A stretch of 64,000 nt of DNA from Bin80 sp964291275 (GCA_964291275.2 OZ219800.1:496001-560000); one strand, 5' to 3'; shown: positions 53,607 to 63,661, counted from the first letter of the stretch. Made by a program: numbers and translations. Notes: generated by a model from the letters alone, not told the origin.

Positions 53607-54698
53607 GACCTGCTTATTCAGGTGACACAGGAGGACAACCTTGACAAGGCCGAGGCTGGGCTCCACAGGATCAATCGCCGTCCCGAATTCCAATCCACAG
53701 AAATCTACTTGCCTAAAGTCTTGGCGGTGGACGGAAATAAAGTGCGTGAACTTGATTATGAAACAGATGTGCAGTCACACATCAACTGGCAAGGATACAA
53801 TCCTGATCACATTGCAGCCAGTATTCCCAAAAACGCTCCGCCTGCCGCTGCACAATTACAACGAATCACCTTAACGGATGACGAAGAATTGATCCACTCC
53901 GAGGGCATCGCTTCGAATTCCGAGTATCTCATGTTTGACCCGGTTTATGCCGTTCAGAGAATCTCGGATATCATTTCTAATCCCTTTATAGGGCGTGAGA
54001 TTGTGGGTCGGTTGATTGACCGGCTGTATAGCCTTGGTTTTGACAAAGACATGATGGGCAACATTGCCGGACTTATTGTCGAAAAACTGCATCGGGAGTT
54101 AGAAAAAGAACGAGATAAAAAAGCAGAAAAGCTTTTTAAGAAGTTCGTAACTGACGGCCATATTCAATTCCGATTACGCCTTGATGGCTTCAACTGGCCG
54201 ATGCCACGGTATATTGACTCAAGTCTGTCTGCCGGCAATGACCAATTAACGAACAAACATGGTGGACCGCTGGAAAGGAGTTTGTTCACACCGCAGTACA
54301 AATCAGAATTCAATCAGGATGAACGCGATGTAGCAGTATATCTTGACGGAGAAACAGCGCTGACATGGTGGCACCGCAATGTGGCCCGTCAAGATTACGG
54401 AATCCAAGGCTGGAAGAAAGGCAGGGTTTATCCCGATTTCATTTTCGCTGTTCGAACGGAAGGACACGACCAACGCATTGCTGCCATCGAAACCAAGGGC
54501 GATCATCTCGATAATCTTGATACTGAATACAAACGGGAACTGCTACGCTTTCTGTCCAGCAGTTACGCATGGGAAAACACTGTGCCCGCTGGCGAACTTG
54601 AACTTGTTCCGAACGGTGGCACAACAATGCACTGCGAACTTGTTCTAATGAGTGAATGGGAAATTAGATTGCCGAAGCTACTAGATGATCAGCTGTAA
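53607..54698 (+). pseudogene. Type III restriction enzyme Res, C-terminal nuclease part
   Basis: The reading frame is open from the element edge; the first in-frame start, at 53622, was probably never used. Joined to the N-terminal part it reads ...EKDGLG-DLLIQVTQEDNLDKAEAGLHRINRRPEF. It contains the C-terminal PD-(D/E)xK nuclease: YPDFIFAVRTEGHDQRIAAIETKGDHLDN, with the D in PDF and the E and K in ETKG as expected metal ligands. Translation of this part alone is doubtful. Confidence 0.88.
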
Positions 54699-54705
54699 CC
54701 CGAAC

Positions 54706-54774
54706 TCCGACAAAATGGGGTTGCGCTTGTATTGAGCAGGAATAATTGTCGGAATACGCACTCACGCCACCCCT
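54706..54774. repeat. 69-bp direct repeat, copy 1
   Basis: Begins CTCCGACAAAATGGGGTTGC and is repeated in the same orientation at 56737-56805 with only five or so differences. Inside, CCGACAA and TTGTCGG form a short inverted repeat. It lies directly after the res stop codon and on one side of the KAP NTPase gene. It could be an attachment site, the end of a small mobile element or a MITE. Confidence 0.85.
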
Positions 54775-55140
54775 CCGTCTATGTGCTACAATTAGATGAA
54801 AAATATTCAGCTTACCCACTCAGACTGCTGGCAAAAGCGATTACGGTCTCAATGGAGACGCTCAGGATTGCCAAGAAACTGAGCAAAGGGAGTTCTCCTG
54901 GGACAGGCAGGAAGCGTCTACAAGTTAAACCTTCACTTTCCGAGCAGGCAGGCAAGTGGTGATAGCAAACATCGCCTCATTGCCCTGTGACCAAGAACAG
55001 TATGCGTCCGGGAACCCATCTGTATTGGGTGTCGATGCCTTGAGAAACCTGTACCAGGACTATATATAGCAACACGGTCTGGCAGCTTCGACAAGTCTCG
55101 AAATCCGATTCATTCTGTCGCGATACCCGAGTAGATTCCC
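54775..55140. other. Gene-poor stretch beside the first 69-bp repeat
   Basis: About 370 bases. A forward frame to 54962 (QLDEKYSAYPLRLLAKAIT) is open but unrecognised and lacks a good start. It may be a decayed gene of the unit between the two repeats. Confidence 0.4.
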
Positions 55141-56568
55141 CTAATTGAAATCATTAAATAGCTCCAACACCTCGAGATGTTCAACAGCCAATTTAAAGCT
55201 GCGTCTAGGTCGGTCAGGATCGCGAAAACGACCCGTTATATCCCGTATTCTCGTTGCGAAGTCCCTCCCCTCACTGGTGTGGCGGCCAGTGGAGGTTTCA
55301 GCCGCTACTTCCTCGTAGAACTGAAGTAGTGGCGTAGTGGCATACATTTGATTCGATGTACGCACGCCTGCGATTTCTTGTGCTGCTAATATGAGTGTCT
55401 TCTCAAACACTAGTCGCCCCCCAAATAGATTAAAATCGTTCTTCACCGCGTCGGGCAACAGACTTTCAACCACTTCTAAATCTGATTTATTGCCTTTGAC
55501 GAATTCCCTGAAAATTTTCTGATCGTACACTCGCAATATCAGGGCAACACAAAAATCCTGCACACAGTTAGGGGGAGATCGAGTGTTCAGGCCTCCCAAT
55601 ACCAACGCCATTTTAAAGCGAAATAGCGCCTGCTGAACCTGCCTCAAGCTTACCGTCTCAACCCCTAAAAAGGTCTCCAGCAGGCATGCAGTCTCCCGGG
55701 CATAATTCGGGTCCATCACCGTCGTTAGGTTCAGCTCATTGACAATGGAGCCAATAAATACTTCTCGGGATGGGTGAGGCAACTTGAAATCGACATCGAA
55801 AAACCGACGCAGATATCCACTGCCATCGAACTCTGTGCCGTAACAGCCGCTAACTGCATGAGACAACGCAGACCGGTTCATGGCAAACACGTAGACTACA
55901 TCGTCTACAGACATCAGGTGTTTCACGACTTCCAGAAATTCAATGGCATAGGTAGGCCGACAACGGTCCAACTCGTCGATAAGCACAATTAGCGGTTTAC
56001 CGGTCTCGTCTAGAATACCCTGCCCAACCCCTTTCAATTTCGAGCGAAATGCCTCTACCGAAGCTAGCTGTTCCTCATACTGCTCCAGTAGCTGGCCCGC
56101 GTCTGATTTAAATGAGCCAATAATCATATCAGCCTCCTCGCGGGTCAGACCAACACGAGTGGCTGCAATGTGTGGTACCTTGGCAATCAGCTTGGTGAAA
56201 GACTCTTTAAGCCCTGCGAGATCAATCCCACTTGGAGTATCAGCCAGGCCGCTGGCCTCCAATTGCTTCGTCAATTCGCAGACAATCGCTAGAAAGGGAT
56301 CCTTGAAATAATCCGTTTTCCACGCATTTAATTCAATTACAGAGAACTTGCACTTCTTTAGGTGCGCAGCCCATAGTCGCAGGAATGTGGTCTTCCCATT
56401 CCCCCACGCAGCGTCAATCGCAATAGTACACGGGCCGTCAACACGGGTCGCCAGTTGAGTTAGCCACTCGCACGAACGCTTACGTGCGAGGAGATCGAAT
56501 TTGAAGGGCTCGCTCTCGGGAACGCGGAGCTCGCACGGGCTAAAACGTATCCGAGGTGGCTGGTTCAT
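55141..56568 (-). CDS. KAP-family P-loop NTPase
   Basis: 475 residues from ATG 56568 (a GTG at 56607 would add 13). Walker A is AAWGNGKTTF near residue 53 and Walker B PLIVLIDELDRCRPTYAIEFLEVVKHL near 190, the KAP NTPase pattern of bacterial STAND-like ATPases. No membrane segments were seen between the Walker motifs, unlike many KAP proteins. The C-terminal region (LFRFKMALVLGG ... LAVEHLEVLELFND) is helical. KAP proteins occur in phage-exclusion loci and on plasmids; here the gene lies alone between two 69-bp repeats in a defence-rich region. Function inferred as defence, not shown. Confidence 0.85.
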   Translation of the reverse strand: MNQPPRIRFSPCELRVPESEPFKFDLLARKRSCEWLTQLATRVDGPCTIAIDAAWGNGKTTFLRLWAAHLKKCKFSVIELNAWKTDYFKDPFLAIVCELTKQLEASGLADTPSGIDLAGLKESFTKLIAKVPHIAATRVGLTREEADMIIGSFKSDAGQLLEQYEEQLASVEAFRSKLKGVGQGILDETGKPLIVLIDELDRCRPTYAIEFLEVVKHLMSVDDVVYVFAMNRSALSHAVSGCYGTEFDGSGYLRRFFDVDFKLPHPSREVFIGSIVNELNLTTVMDPNYARETACLLETFLGVETVSLRQVQQALFRFKMALVLGGLNTRSPPNCVQDFCVALILRVYDQKIFREFVKGNKSDLEVVESLLPDAVKNDFNLFGGRLVFEKTLILAAQEIAGVRTSNQMYATTPLLQFYEEVAAETSTGRHTSEGRDFATRIRDITGRFRDPDRPRRSFKLAVEHLEVLELFNDFN

Positions 56569-56736
56569 TTCATATGTAGGACGAATTCTACTGTACCCGT
56601 GGACCACGTACCGTTGGGCACGATCACCTATACGAATTCTGACCGCCGTTCAGGAGCCGTCGCTCACGACAGCCGTTATACGCCTTTCGGGATGAAAGTT
56701 TAAAAAATGTGCTTAGGCGATCAACCGTAGCTTGGG

Positions 56737-56805
56737 CTCCGACAAAATGGGGTTGCGCTTGTATTGAGCGGGAAAAATTGTCGGAATACGCACTCACACC
56801 ATCCC
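56737..56805. repeat. 69-bp direct repeat, copy 2
   Basis: Same orientation as copy 1 (54706-54774). The central part is almost identical; the ends diverge. It lies upstream of the KAP gene start and just before the mgtE stop codon. Together the copies bracket about 1.96 kb with one gene. Confidence 0.85.
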
Positions 56806-56846
56806 GACCTTCCCGGCCGCACAGAATCCCGTCAATATGAATTGAC

Positions 56847-58277
56847 TTAAACAAACGGTAGGTACAGCGTTGCCGCCAGCATAAAGAACACTATGAGTCC
56901 GATAATATCGTTGCTGGTGGTGATAAAGGGGCCCGTAGCCAGTGCTGGATCTACTCCAATCCTGTCAAGCATAAGTGGAGTAGCAACCCCAATGACAGCT
57001 GCCAGCACAATAACTGCAAAGAGCGACAACCCCGCTGTTATAGCAAGTCGCATTGGTTCGGGAGCAGGCATTACTACAGAGGACCAGACCGTCGCTACCC
57101 AGCCAAACAGCAGAAGAACAACGACTACCATCATCATAGCCAAGGCCAACCCGTTGACTATAGCCACAAGAACCTCTTTACTGAGGCGTCGGAACATATT
57201 GGCTGACCAAACTTCACCGGACGCCAAACCTTGGACAATAATGGCTGAGCTCTGAATACCAGCATTCCCAGCCATGGCCATGACGACCGGAATGAATGCC
57301 GCAAGAACCGAAGCACGCCGGATGTTCTCCTCGTAGACGCCAATGACACTCCCCGCAAATACTGCCCCTACCATGCCCAGAAATAACCAGGGTAACCGAC
57401 CACGCGTGATTCGAAACACCGAGTCTGTGGGCTCCTCATCGCCAGTAATACCACTAAGTCGTTGATAATCTTCTTCAGCCTCTTCGAGAATAACATCCAT
57501 CGCGTCGTCAATCGCAACATGACCAACCAAGTGCTGCTCATCATCCACCACCGCCAGAGAAACCAGATCGTACCGTTCCATAATCCTAGCAACCTCTTCC
57601 TGGTCCACGTCCGTGGTTACATACCGCACATTCGTACGCATCACATCACCAATTATGGCCTCAGCGGGTGACAACAATAGGCGTCGAATAGTCACGAACC
57701 CCTCCAAGCGTTTGGAAGGCTCGGTGACAAAAACCACATACAAATCCTGCGTGTTCTCTGCATTACGGCGAATTTCTTCAGTAGCCTCGGCGACCGTCCA
57801 GTTGGCGAGCACCGTGACAACTTCGGCGGCCATAATGCCACCGGCCGTATCTTCCCCATAGGCCAGTAGACCACGCACAGCCTCGCGATCTTCCAAAACG
57901 CGTAGAACCCTCTGACGTACTGTCATATCCAGCTGCCCCAGAACGTCAGCAGCATCATCGGATTCCAGCTCGTTGAGAAGGGACGTTATGCGCTCAGTAG
58001 GAGTCGCCGCAAGCAAGTCCGCACAAAACGTCTCATCCAATTCCGAAAGCACCTGTGCGCCGGTAATGGTCGGCAACGCAAGCGTCAGACTTGCAGCATG
58101 TTCACGACTCAGTTCAGTAATGAGCCGCGCGATGTCGGCCGGGTGAAGTTCACGCACCAAGTCTATCGCAGCAGCAAAATTTTCCTCCCCAAGCCGTTCC
58201 TCAACTGCCTCAGCTATCTCCTCGTTCAGTTCGGGGAGCGGCGGAATTTTAACTATGTCAGTAGCGGAATCAGGCAC
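56847..58277 (-). CDS. mgtE: Magnesium transporter MgtE
   Basis: 476 residues from a GTG start. N-terminal superhelical domain (LHPADIARLITELSREHAASL ...), two CBS domains (about residues 155-270, GDVMRTNVRYVTTD and MERYDLVSLAVVDDEQHLVGHV), a plug helix and five membrane segments with the signature NAGIQSSAIIVQGLASGE near 340 and ITTSNDIIGLIVFFMLA near the end. A homodimeric Mg2+ channel gated by cytoplasmic Mg2+. It follows rsmA by 32 bases and is probably the third gene of one operon. Confidence 0.95.
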   Translation of the reverse strand: MPDSATDIVKIPPLPELNEEIAEAVEERLGEENFAAAIDLVRELHPADIARLITELSREHAASLTLALPTITGAQVLSELDETFCADLLAATPTERITSLLNELESDDAADVLGQLDMTVRQRVLRVLEDREAVRGLLAYGEDTAGGIMAAEVVTVLANWTVAEATEEIRRNAENTQDLYVVFVTEPSKRLEGFVTIRRLLLSPAEAIIGDVMRTNVRYVTTDVDQEEVARIMERYDLVSLAVVDDEQHLVGHVAIDDAMDVILEEAEEDYQRLSGITGDEEPTDSVFRITRGRLPWLFLGMVGAVFAGSVIGVYEENIRRASVLAAFIPVVMAMAGNAGIQSSAIIVQGLASGEVWSANMFRRLSKEVLVAIVNGLALAMMMVVVVLLLFGWVATVWSSVVMPAPEPMRLAITAGLSLFAVIVLAAVIGVATPLMLDRIGVDPALATGPFITTSNDIIGLIVFFMLAATLYLPFV

Positions 58278-58309
58278 GATGATATATTGATCAGCGACTA
58301 AAGAGCCAG

Positions 58310-59083
58310 TTAATACTTCTCACGATTTTGAAGGTAACGCGCGAGCTCCACATAATCTGCAGGGGATAATTCCTCTGCACGACATCGCTTCCAACGATCT
58401 GGAATATCTCGTTCATCCGCCCACTGCCGAAGGCTGTTGCGAAGTACTTTACGACGCATACTAAACCCTGCACGAACCACAGCATGCAACAGACCCGTGT
58501 CCACATCTGGAATCTCCACATCCTCAAATTCCAGCCGAATGACCGTGCTCTCGACGGCCGGCTTGGGAGTAAAGATGTTACGACTAACCTTAAATAACAC
58601 ACTTGGACGCGCATACAGCTGCGCAAATACACTTGGAATTCCATATGCCTTGGTTCGAGGCATAGCTACGATTCGATCAGCCACCTCCCTTTGTACCATG
58701 AGGACTGCCTCAGCAATTACATCGTGCGCAGCCAGTAACCCAAAAAAAATCGGACTGGTGATGTTATAGGGCAGATTGCCAATGACATGTAAAGGAGGAT
58801 TGCCCACATGCTTCCAGTCTATGCCCAGTACGTTCTCCTCCCGTACACTCAACCCTGGGTAACTGGTACGCAGATACGCCACCGCACGTGGATCTACTTC
58901 GATGGCTTCAAACTGCGAATAACGTTCCTGCAGAAAACCCGTGAGCGCACCAGTCCCTGGACCAATCTCTACAACATAGGCATCGCTCGGCGCCCGAAAC
59001 GCAGAAATAATGCGACGTGCAGTGTTGGGATCAGTTAGAAAATGCTGGCCCAGATGCTTCTTAGGTGGAATCGGCGACTTCAC
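58310..59083 (-). CDS. rsmA: 16S rRNA dimethyladenosine transferase
   Basis: 257 residues from a GTG. KKHLGQHFLTDPNTARRII at the N-terminus, SAM site VVEIGPGTGALTGFL near residue 35 and catalytic NLPYNITSPIFF near 103 identify RsmA/KsgA, which dimethylates the two adjacent adenines of the 3'-terminal helix of 16S rRNA. The C-terminal RRKVLRNSLRQW is also standard. It starts 12 bases after the VWA gene stop. Confidence 0.95.
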   Translation of the reverse strand: MKSPIPPKKHLGQHFLTDPNTARRIISAFRAPSDAYVVEIGPGTGALTGFLQERYSQFEAIEVDPRAVAYLRTSYPGLSVREENVLGIDWKHVGNPPLHVIGNLPYNITSPIFFGLLAAHDVIAEAVLMVQREVADRIVAMPRTKAYGIPSVFAQLYARPSVLFKVSRNIFTPKPAVESTVIRLEFEDVEIPDVDTGLLHAVVRAGFSMRRKVLRNSLRQWADERDIPDRWKRCRAEELSPADYVELARYLQNREKY

Positions 59084-59095
59084 TGTACTTACCCC

Positions 59096-60193
59096 TCAGT
59101 GTAGACGCTTGCGCCGGTTGCGTACATAGTCTTCGAACAGGAACTCCCCCAAATTATTCAGATCCGCGTAATAAGCACGGCCATGGTTCGCCTCAGTTAA
59201 TTGGCGAACAAACCCCTGCAAGTACGGATCCCGCGCAATCATAAACGTGGTGATCGTTATCCCCTCACGTCGACAAACTACAGCTTCGTCGAGCACTTTG
59301 TTGACAATCTTCCTGTCTAACCCAAATACGTTCTTGTAGAGACGCCCCTTATCGAAATGACAGCTTGGCTTACCGTCGGTAATCATAAAGATCTGCTTAT
59401 TCCGATTCTTGCGCCGTCGTAGGATTTCGCGCGCCCGCTGTAACCCCGCACGCGTGTTCGTATGATACGGCCCAACCTGCAGGTATGGTAAATCCTTTAT
59501 TGACACTTCCCATGCATCATCTCCGAATGCTACAATATCAAGCGTATCCTTAGCGTAGCGGCGCAGTATCAACTCCGACAGTGCCATAGCGGTCTTGCGG
59601 GCAGGCGTAATGCGATCCTCGCCATACAGGATCATCGAATGGCTGAGGTCGATCATGAGCACGGTAGATTGGTTTGACTGATGATCCGTTTGGTGAAGCA
59701 CATAGTCTTCTTCCTCCAGCGACCAATCATCAAGCCCACTTCGCCTGTACGAATTGGAGAGCGTATCGGTAATGTTCAGGAGGTGTGGATCATCCCCGAA
59801 TTTCCACGGGCGTGTTTCCGATAAACGCTCATCTCCTTTGCCTTCAAATGGTGTTGGATGTCGTCCTGTACCGCCCTTGCGGAGCTGCCGGAAAACCTCC
59901 TCCAATGAACGAGCCCGGAGGCTCCGCTCCGTCTTGGCAGTAATCTCTATACTGCCAGCGTTCTCCCGCAGATAACCGCGCGCTTTAAGCTCCTCAATAA
60001 AATCCCCAATACCTGTTTCTGAATCCGTGAGACCATAATGTTCATCTAATTGGGTGAGCCAATTCAATGCCTCATTAGCATCCCCGGCTGTGTACTGGAG
60101 CAACTGCTGAAAGAGGTCGAAGAGTTGCTCAAAAGTGGAAGTTTTTCCACCGTGCTTCTCTGGATCCCACTGTACGTATTTATATGGAATCAT
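59096..60193 (-). CDS. VWA-domain protein
   Basis: 365 residues. The N-terminal half is charged and helical (KTSTFEQLFDLFQQLLQYTAGDANEALNWL). The VWA domain starts near residue 178: VLMIDLSHSMILYGEDRITPARKTAMALSELI carries the DxSxS metal motif (DLSHS), then ILRRRKNRNKQIFMITDGKPSC with the TDG motif near 270. No signal peptide or membrane anchor. Such cytoplasmic VWA proteins often work with MoxR AAA+ ATPases, but none is adjacent. First gene of the VWA-rsmA-mgtE group. Confidence 0.85.
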   Translation of the reverse strand: MIPYKYVQWDPEKHGGKTSTFEQLFDLFQQLLQYTAGDANEALNWLTQLDEHYGLTDSETGIGDFIEELKARGYLRENAGSIEITAKTERSLRARSLEEVFRQLRKGGTGRHPTPFEGKGDERLSETRPWKFGDDPHLLNITDTLSNSYRRSGLDDWSLEEEDYVLHQTDHQSNQSTVLMIDLSHSMILYGEDRITPARKTAMALSELILRRYAKDTLDIVAFGDDAWEVSIKDLPYLQVGPYHTNTRAGLQRAREILRRRKNRNKQIFMITDGKPSCHFDKGRLYKNVFGLDRKIVNKVLDEAVVCRREGITITTFMIARDPYLQGFVRQLTEANHGRAYYADLNNLGEFLFEDYVRNRRKRLH

Positions 60194-60388
60194 ACCTCAG
60201 ATTGAAAACAACTTCAGTGCACTCCCACCAAATAACAAGCTACGAATTCGCAAAGTGGGCCTAAGAAATATTCTAAACAGCCCCTTGGCACCGTTGCTAA
60301 GTAAGTTTCAGTCGCAAGCTACCACAGCCCAATGTGACACTTAATCTGTGCTTGTGGTTCCAATTTTCCGAAAAAATCTCTCCCAATA

Positions 60389-63280
60389 CTATCGAACCAA
60401 CATGACCGGCAGAGATGCTTGTGAAGATTCACCAGACATTAGAACGGTATAAAGCCCGGACGGTAGAGAAACAGCATCTAGGGTTACCGAATGCGTTCCA
60501 GATACAAGAACCTCGTCCATCAGTCGTGCGATCCGGCGACCAAGCACATCAAAAACTTCGATGCGGACCAGTTGCGTTCGATCCAGACTGAATTGAATAT
60601 TCGTCTGATCTCTGAAGGGATTTGGATAATTGCTTAATAGTGTAAACCCAAAAACCTGAGGTTCAAGGACTTGTCTATCCACTGTAATAAGGCCTTCGGG
60701 CGGTCGCGGTACACGTTTGGATGTGTATACATGAAACTCGCCGGGCTGCAACATCGGGGAAATATTGCCGGTTGCGTTGAGCGAGTCCCCCGAAAACAAA
60801 TCGTACCAGTATATGGGAGGAACTCCCAGTCCGAGTCTGTTGCGTTCGGGGGAAACCCCAAAATTTCCAATAATTACAGCCTCCATATCCGTAGCAGTAT
60901 GTCGCAAATGTATTCGCTTGACCGGGCCAGCCAACGAAAGTGCAACCTCCGATTCGGTGCTATGAAAGACCGGATAATTGTGGCGCAAGTTGATTAATGC
61001 CGACCATGCACCATAGAGACGTTTTCGAAGCGGATCATCATAATAATCCCAGCGAATGGGTTTGGGAGCTATACGAGAAGGAGCATGCTGTGGACAATCA
61101 TTGGGTTCCAAACACTCTTCTCCACGATCACCATATCCATACCCAAGCTCTCCGAACTGCCAGAGCATACGGGGACCAGGAATTAAAAAATAAAAAGCAC
61201 CTGCCATCTTGAGACGATCAAGTGCAATCGGCAGATGCCGAACATTATAGGTCCCCGTATTGGCTGCGAGCGATGGATCACAGATATCCCCTCCTGATGG
61301 AGATCGCTCACAAGCCCCATATTGACGCATCTGGTACATAAGCCACTGTTCGTCGTGGCTTTCCATGTAGGTAATCACATGGGGCAGTTCCCATCCCCTA
61401 CCCCCTTCTCCATAGTAAGTACGCGAGAAATTACTGTTATCCCCACCGTTATATCCCATTACGGCTTCCGAAAATTGGTGAGTCACGTTAGCCCAAACCA
61501 TCATCCCGGGCAAACCTTGATCTGTTCCATACGCTGCCAACTCCCGCTCCTCCCGGTCTTGCGTCCAGTGCTCCAGAATTATATAGGCGTCTGGATTGAC
61601 TGACCACAACCTGTCTGCCATACGCTTGATCAAGCGAATACGTGATGCATCGTACCTGTCCCATGCCGCCCAGTCCGAGCCCGTGTTACGCTGCGTAAAT
61701 CCCTTGGACAGATCGAAGCGAAAGCCATCTACATTAAACTCGGTAAGCCAATAGGCATTCGCACGATCCAGCCAATACTGAGTGTAGGGGTGTTCGTGAT
61801 TGAGATCAAAAAATACGTTGTACGGATGCCGCGCTGGAATATTGATCCATGGATTGGAATCCTTGGCCCCGTAAAGCGTTATCAGTGGGGATGGAATATC
61901 TACATGGTTGTACACTACATCCAGAATAACAGCTATTCCCAACTCATGGGCCGTATCCACGAATCGCTTCAGGTCTTCTGCGGGACCATAATACTTGTCC
62001 GGTGCAAAATAAAAATTCGGCTGATATCCCCAGTTGATATTACCCCCAAATTCAGACACCGGCATTAGCTCAATAGCGTTGATGCCTAGACGCTTCAGAT
62101 AGGTTAGGGAATCTGTAAGTGTTGCCCAGTCATGTTCATGCAAAAAATCCCGAACCAGTAATTCATAGATCACCAACTCTTCTGGAGCAGGAGGCTCAAA
62201 GTCGTTTACCTTCCATTCATACGGCTGCTGGTTCGTTTGCAATACAGACACAGGTCCTTGGGTACGACCATGTGGGTAAGCCTTTAACTGCGGATAGGTT
62301 GCTGGAGGAATTGACCGATCATGAACCGGATCAAGTATCAGTTCGGAGAATAAATCTGCAAATCGCACATCGTCGTCAGTCTCGTATTGATAACCAATTT
62401 GTTGTCCAGGATCCAACCCTTCGAGTGTAAGCCACCAGTGCACACTATCTTCGGTGACTGCATCCCGGTTCATGAGCCCACGCTGATTGGCTTCCCACTC
62501 AGTGAATTCGCCAACTGCATACACATAACATTTATTTGGCGCAAAAACCGACAATGTTGCCTGAGTTGGATCCTGAAGATTGTAGTTAACTCCGTCCATT
62601 ATCCCTCCAGGCCGCGGAGCATCCACCACTGCAGGAGGTGCCTTACCGACTGTATGGCTTACTGTATTACCATCGCTGTCTACGGCTGTAATCGTAAAGG
62701 CCAGATCACAGGCAGCAGCAGAATCCAACTCAAAATGAAAGATGCCATCTGAATAGTACGCTAATCCGTCCTGCTCCTGACCATTAATTGCAAATGTGAG
62801 CTCCGTAAGATCCCTCGTAGCAAACACTCCTGCACTCAAGCTTGTTATTGCACCCTTGCTGTTACGACGCCGGGCCATCTGAAAAACCATGGGATCCGTA
62901 ATGGTCACAACCGAATTGTTATGATCACTCGGATTAATACGATCATTGAGTGGGTCTGTAATCCACACATTACTGGACCCTGATTCGTTTAGATGAACGT
63001 GTACCTTGTACTGATACGTTTCCCCTATCTCCAAGGTGCGGGGGTAATGCCATTCTCCGGTCGCACTGTCAAAGGTCATCAATGACGGCGCTGTAGGCGC
63101 TATAAGTCCACCGCTGTTTGGACCCCACTGGTTGAATTCACCAGGGAGGAATGCTCGCACGACCGAACGATCCGGTATCCATCGAAAGGTGACATCCAAT
63201 TGTTGGCCCTGTGCCTGAGCAATACAACAGGTCAGAATAGCAAGGGTAAGCAAGCATCCAGCATTTTGGAAAAACCTCAT
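60389..63280 (-). CDS. Secreted GH13 alpha-amylase-family protein with type IX secretion sorting domain
   Basis: 963 residues. Signal peptide (1-26), an N-terminal glycogen-binding-like (CBM48-type) domain about 30-120, a second beta domain about 230-335, then the GH13 barrel from about residue 365 (VIYELLVRDFLHEHDW). Catalytic residues: DGFRFDLSKG near 524 (nucleophile Asp), AYIILEHWTQD near 570 (acid/base Glu) and ITYMESHDEQW near 643 (Asp). The C-terminal 80 residues (LLSNYPNPFRDQTNIQFSLD ... GLYTVLM) are a type A T9SS sorting domain. It probably cleaves alpha-glucans outside the cell. Confidence 0.93.
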   Translation of the reverse strand: MRFFQNAGCLLTLAILTCCIAQAQGQQLDVTFRWIPDRSVVRAFLPGEFNQWGPNSGGLIAPTAPSLMTFDSATGEWHYPRTLEIGETYQYKVHVHLNESGSSNVWITDPLNDRINPSDHNNSVVTITDPMVFQMARRRNSKGAITSLSAGVFATRDLTELTFAINGQEQDGLAYYSDGIFHFELDSAAACDLAFTITAVDSDGNTVSHTVGKAPPAVVDAPRPGGIMDGVNYNLQDPTQATLSVFAPNKCYVYAVGEFTEWEANQRGLMNRDAVTEDSVHWWLTLEGLDPGQQIGYQYETDDDVRFADLFSELILDPVHDRSIPPATYPQLKAYPHGRTQGPVSVLQTNQQPYEWKVNDFEPPAPEELVIYELLVRDFLHEHDWATLTDSLTYLKRLGINAIELMPVSEFGGNINWGYQPNFYFAPDKYYGPAEDLKRFVDTAHELGIAVILDVVYNHVDIPSPLITLYGAKDSNPWINIPARHPYNVFFDLNHEHPYTQYWLDRANAYWLTEFNVDGFRFDLSKGFTQRNTGSDWAAWDRYDASRIRLIKRMADRLWSVNPDAYIILEHWTQDREERELAAYGTDQGLPGMMVWANVTHQFSEAVMGYNGGDNSNFSRTYYGEGGRGWELPHVITYMESHDEQWLMYQMRQYGACERSPSGGDICDPSLAANTGTYNVRHLPIALDRLKMAGAFYFLIPGPRMLWQFGELGYGYGDRGEECLEPNDCPQHAPSRIAPKPIRWDYYDDPLRKRLYGAWSALINLRHNYPVFHSTESEVALSLAGPVKRIHLRHTATDMEAVIIGNFGVSPERNRLGLGVPPIYWYDLFSGDSLNATGNISPMLQPGEFHVYTSKRVPRPPEGLITVDRQVLEPQVFGFTLLSNYPNPFRDQTNIQFSLDRTQLVRIEVFDVLGRRIARLMDEVLVSGTHSVTLDAVSLPSGLYTVLMSGESSQASLPVMLVR

Positions 63281-63661
63281 CAGAATAGCAAAACAGAATA
63301 GGGACGCCTGCGAAATTAGATTAAACTACTATTCAGCCGGCTTGATGTGACTTTCATCGAATCAACCAACCGTAGTTTCGAGAATCTTACTACTAGACCA
63401 GTAGGAAAGCTATGGAAATTATGTACCTGAGTTAGCACTAACATCAGTAATTAGCTTTATCCAAAAAGGCTGCCATCTACTCGGGGATGCCTCGTGATGA
63501 TTGTCTGATGCGTCACAATCACAATACCACTGACGGTGAATTGGGAAATACGTCCAGATACCCAATAATAGCAGACGCTCCACCATCAATTTCACTTGAA
63601 AGACATCTCCATATGGTGGTTATGGCCTCGGACTTTAAGCACCTGGGTCACTAGCTTATTG
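63281..63661. other. Intergenic region before the FkbM methyltransferase
   Basis: About 380 bases. Both neighbouring genes are on the minus strand, so the amylase promoter is expected at its left side. No gene, RNA or repeat was recognised. Confidence 0.5.

Noticed and set aside
54732..54962. 76-codon forward ORF after the first 69-bp repeat
   Set aside because: Weak start, no recognisable domain, and it begins inside the repeat; kept only as a remark for the gene-poor stretch.
54706..56805. The two 69-bp repeats as a CRISPR array
   Set aside because: Only two copies about 2 kb apart, with a gene between them; no spacer periodicity and no cas genes.
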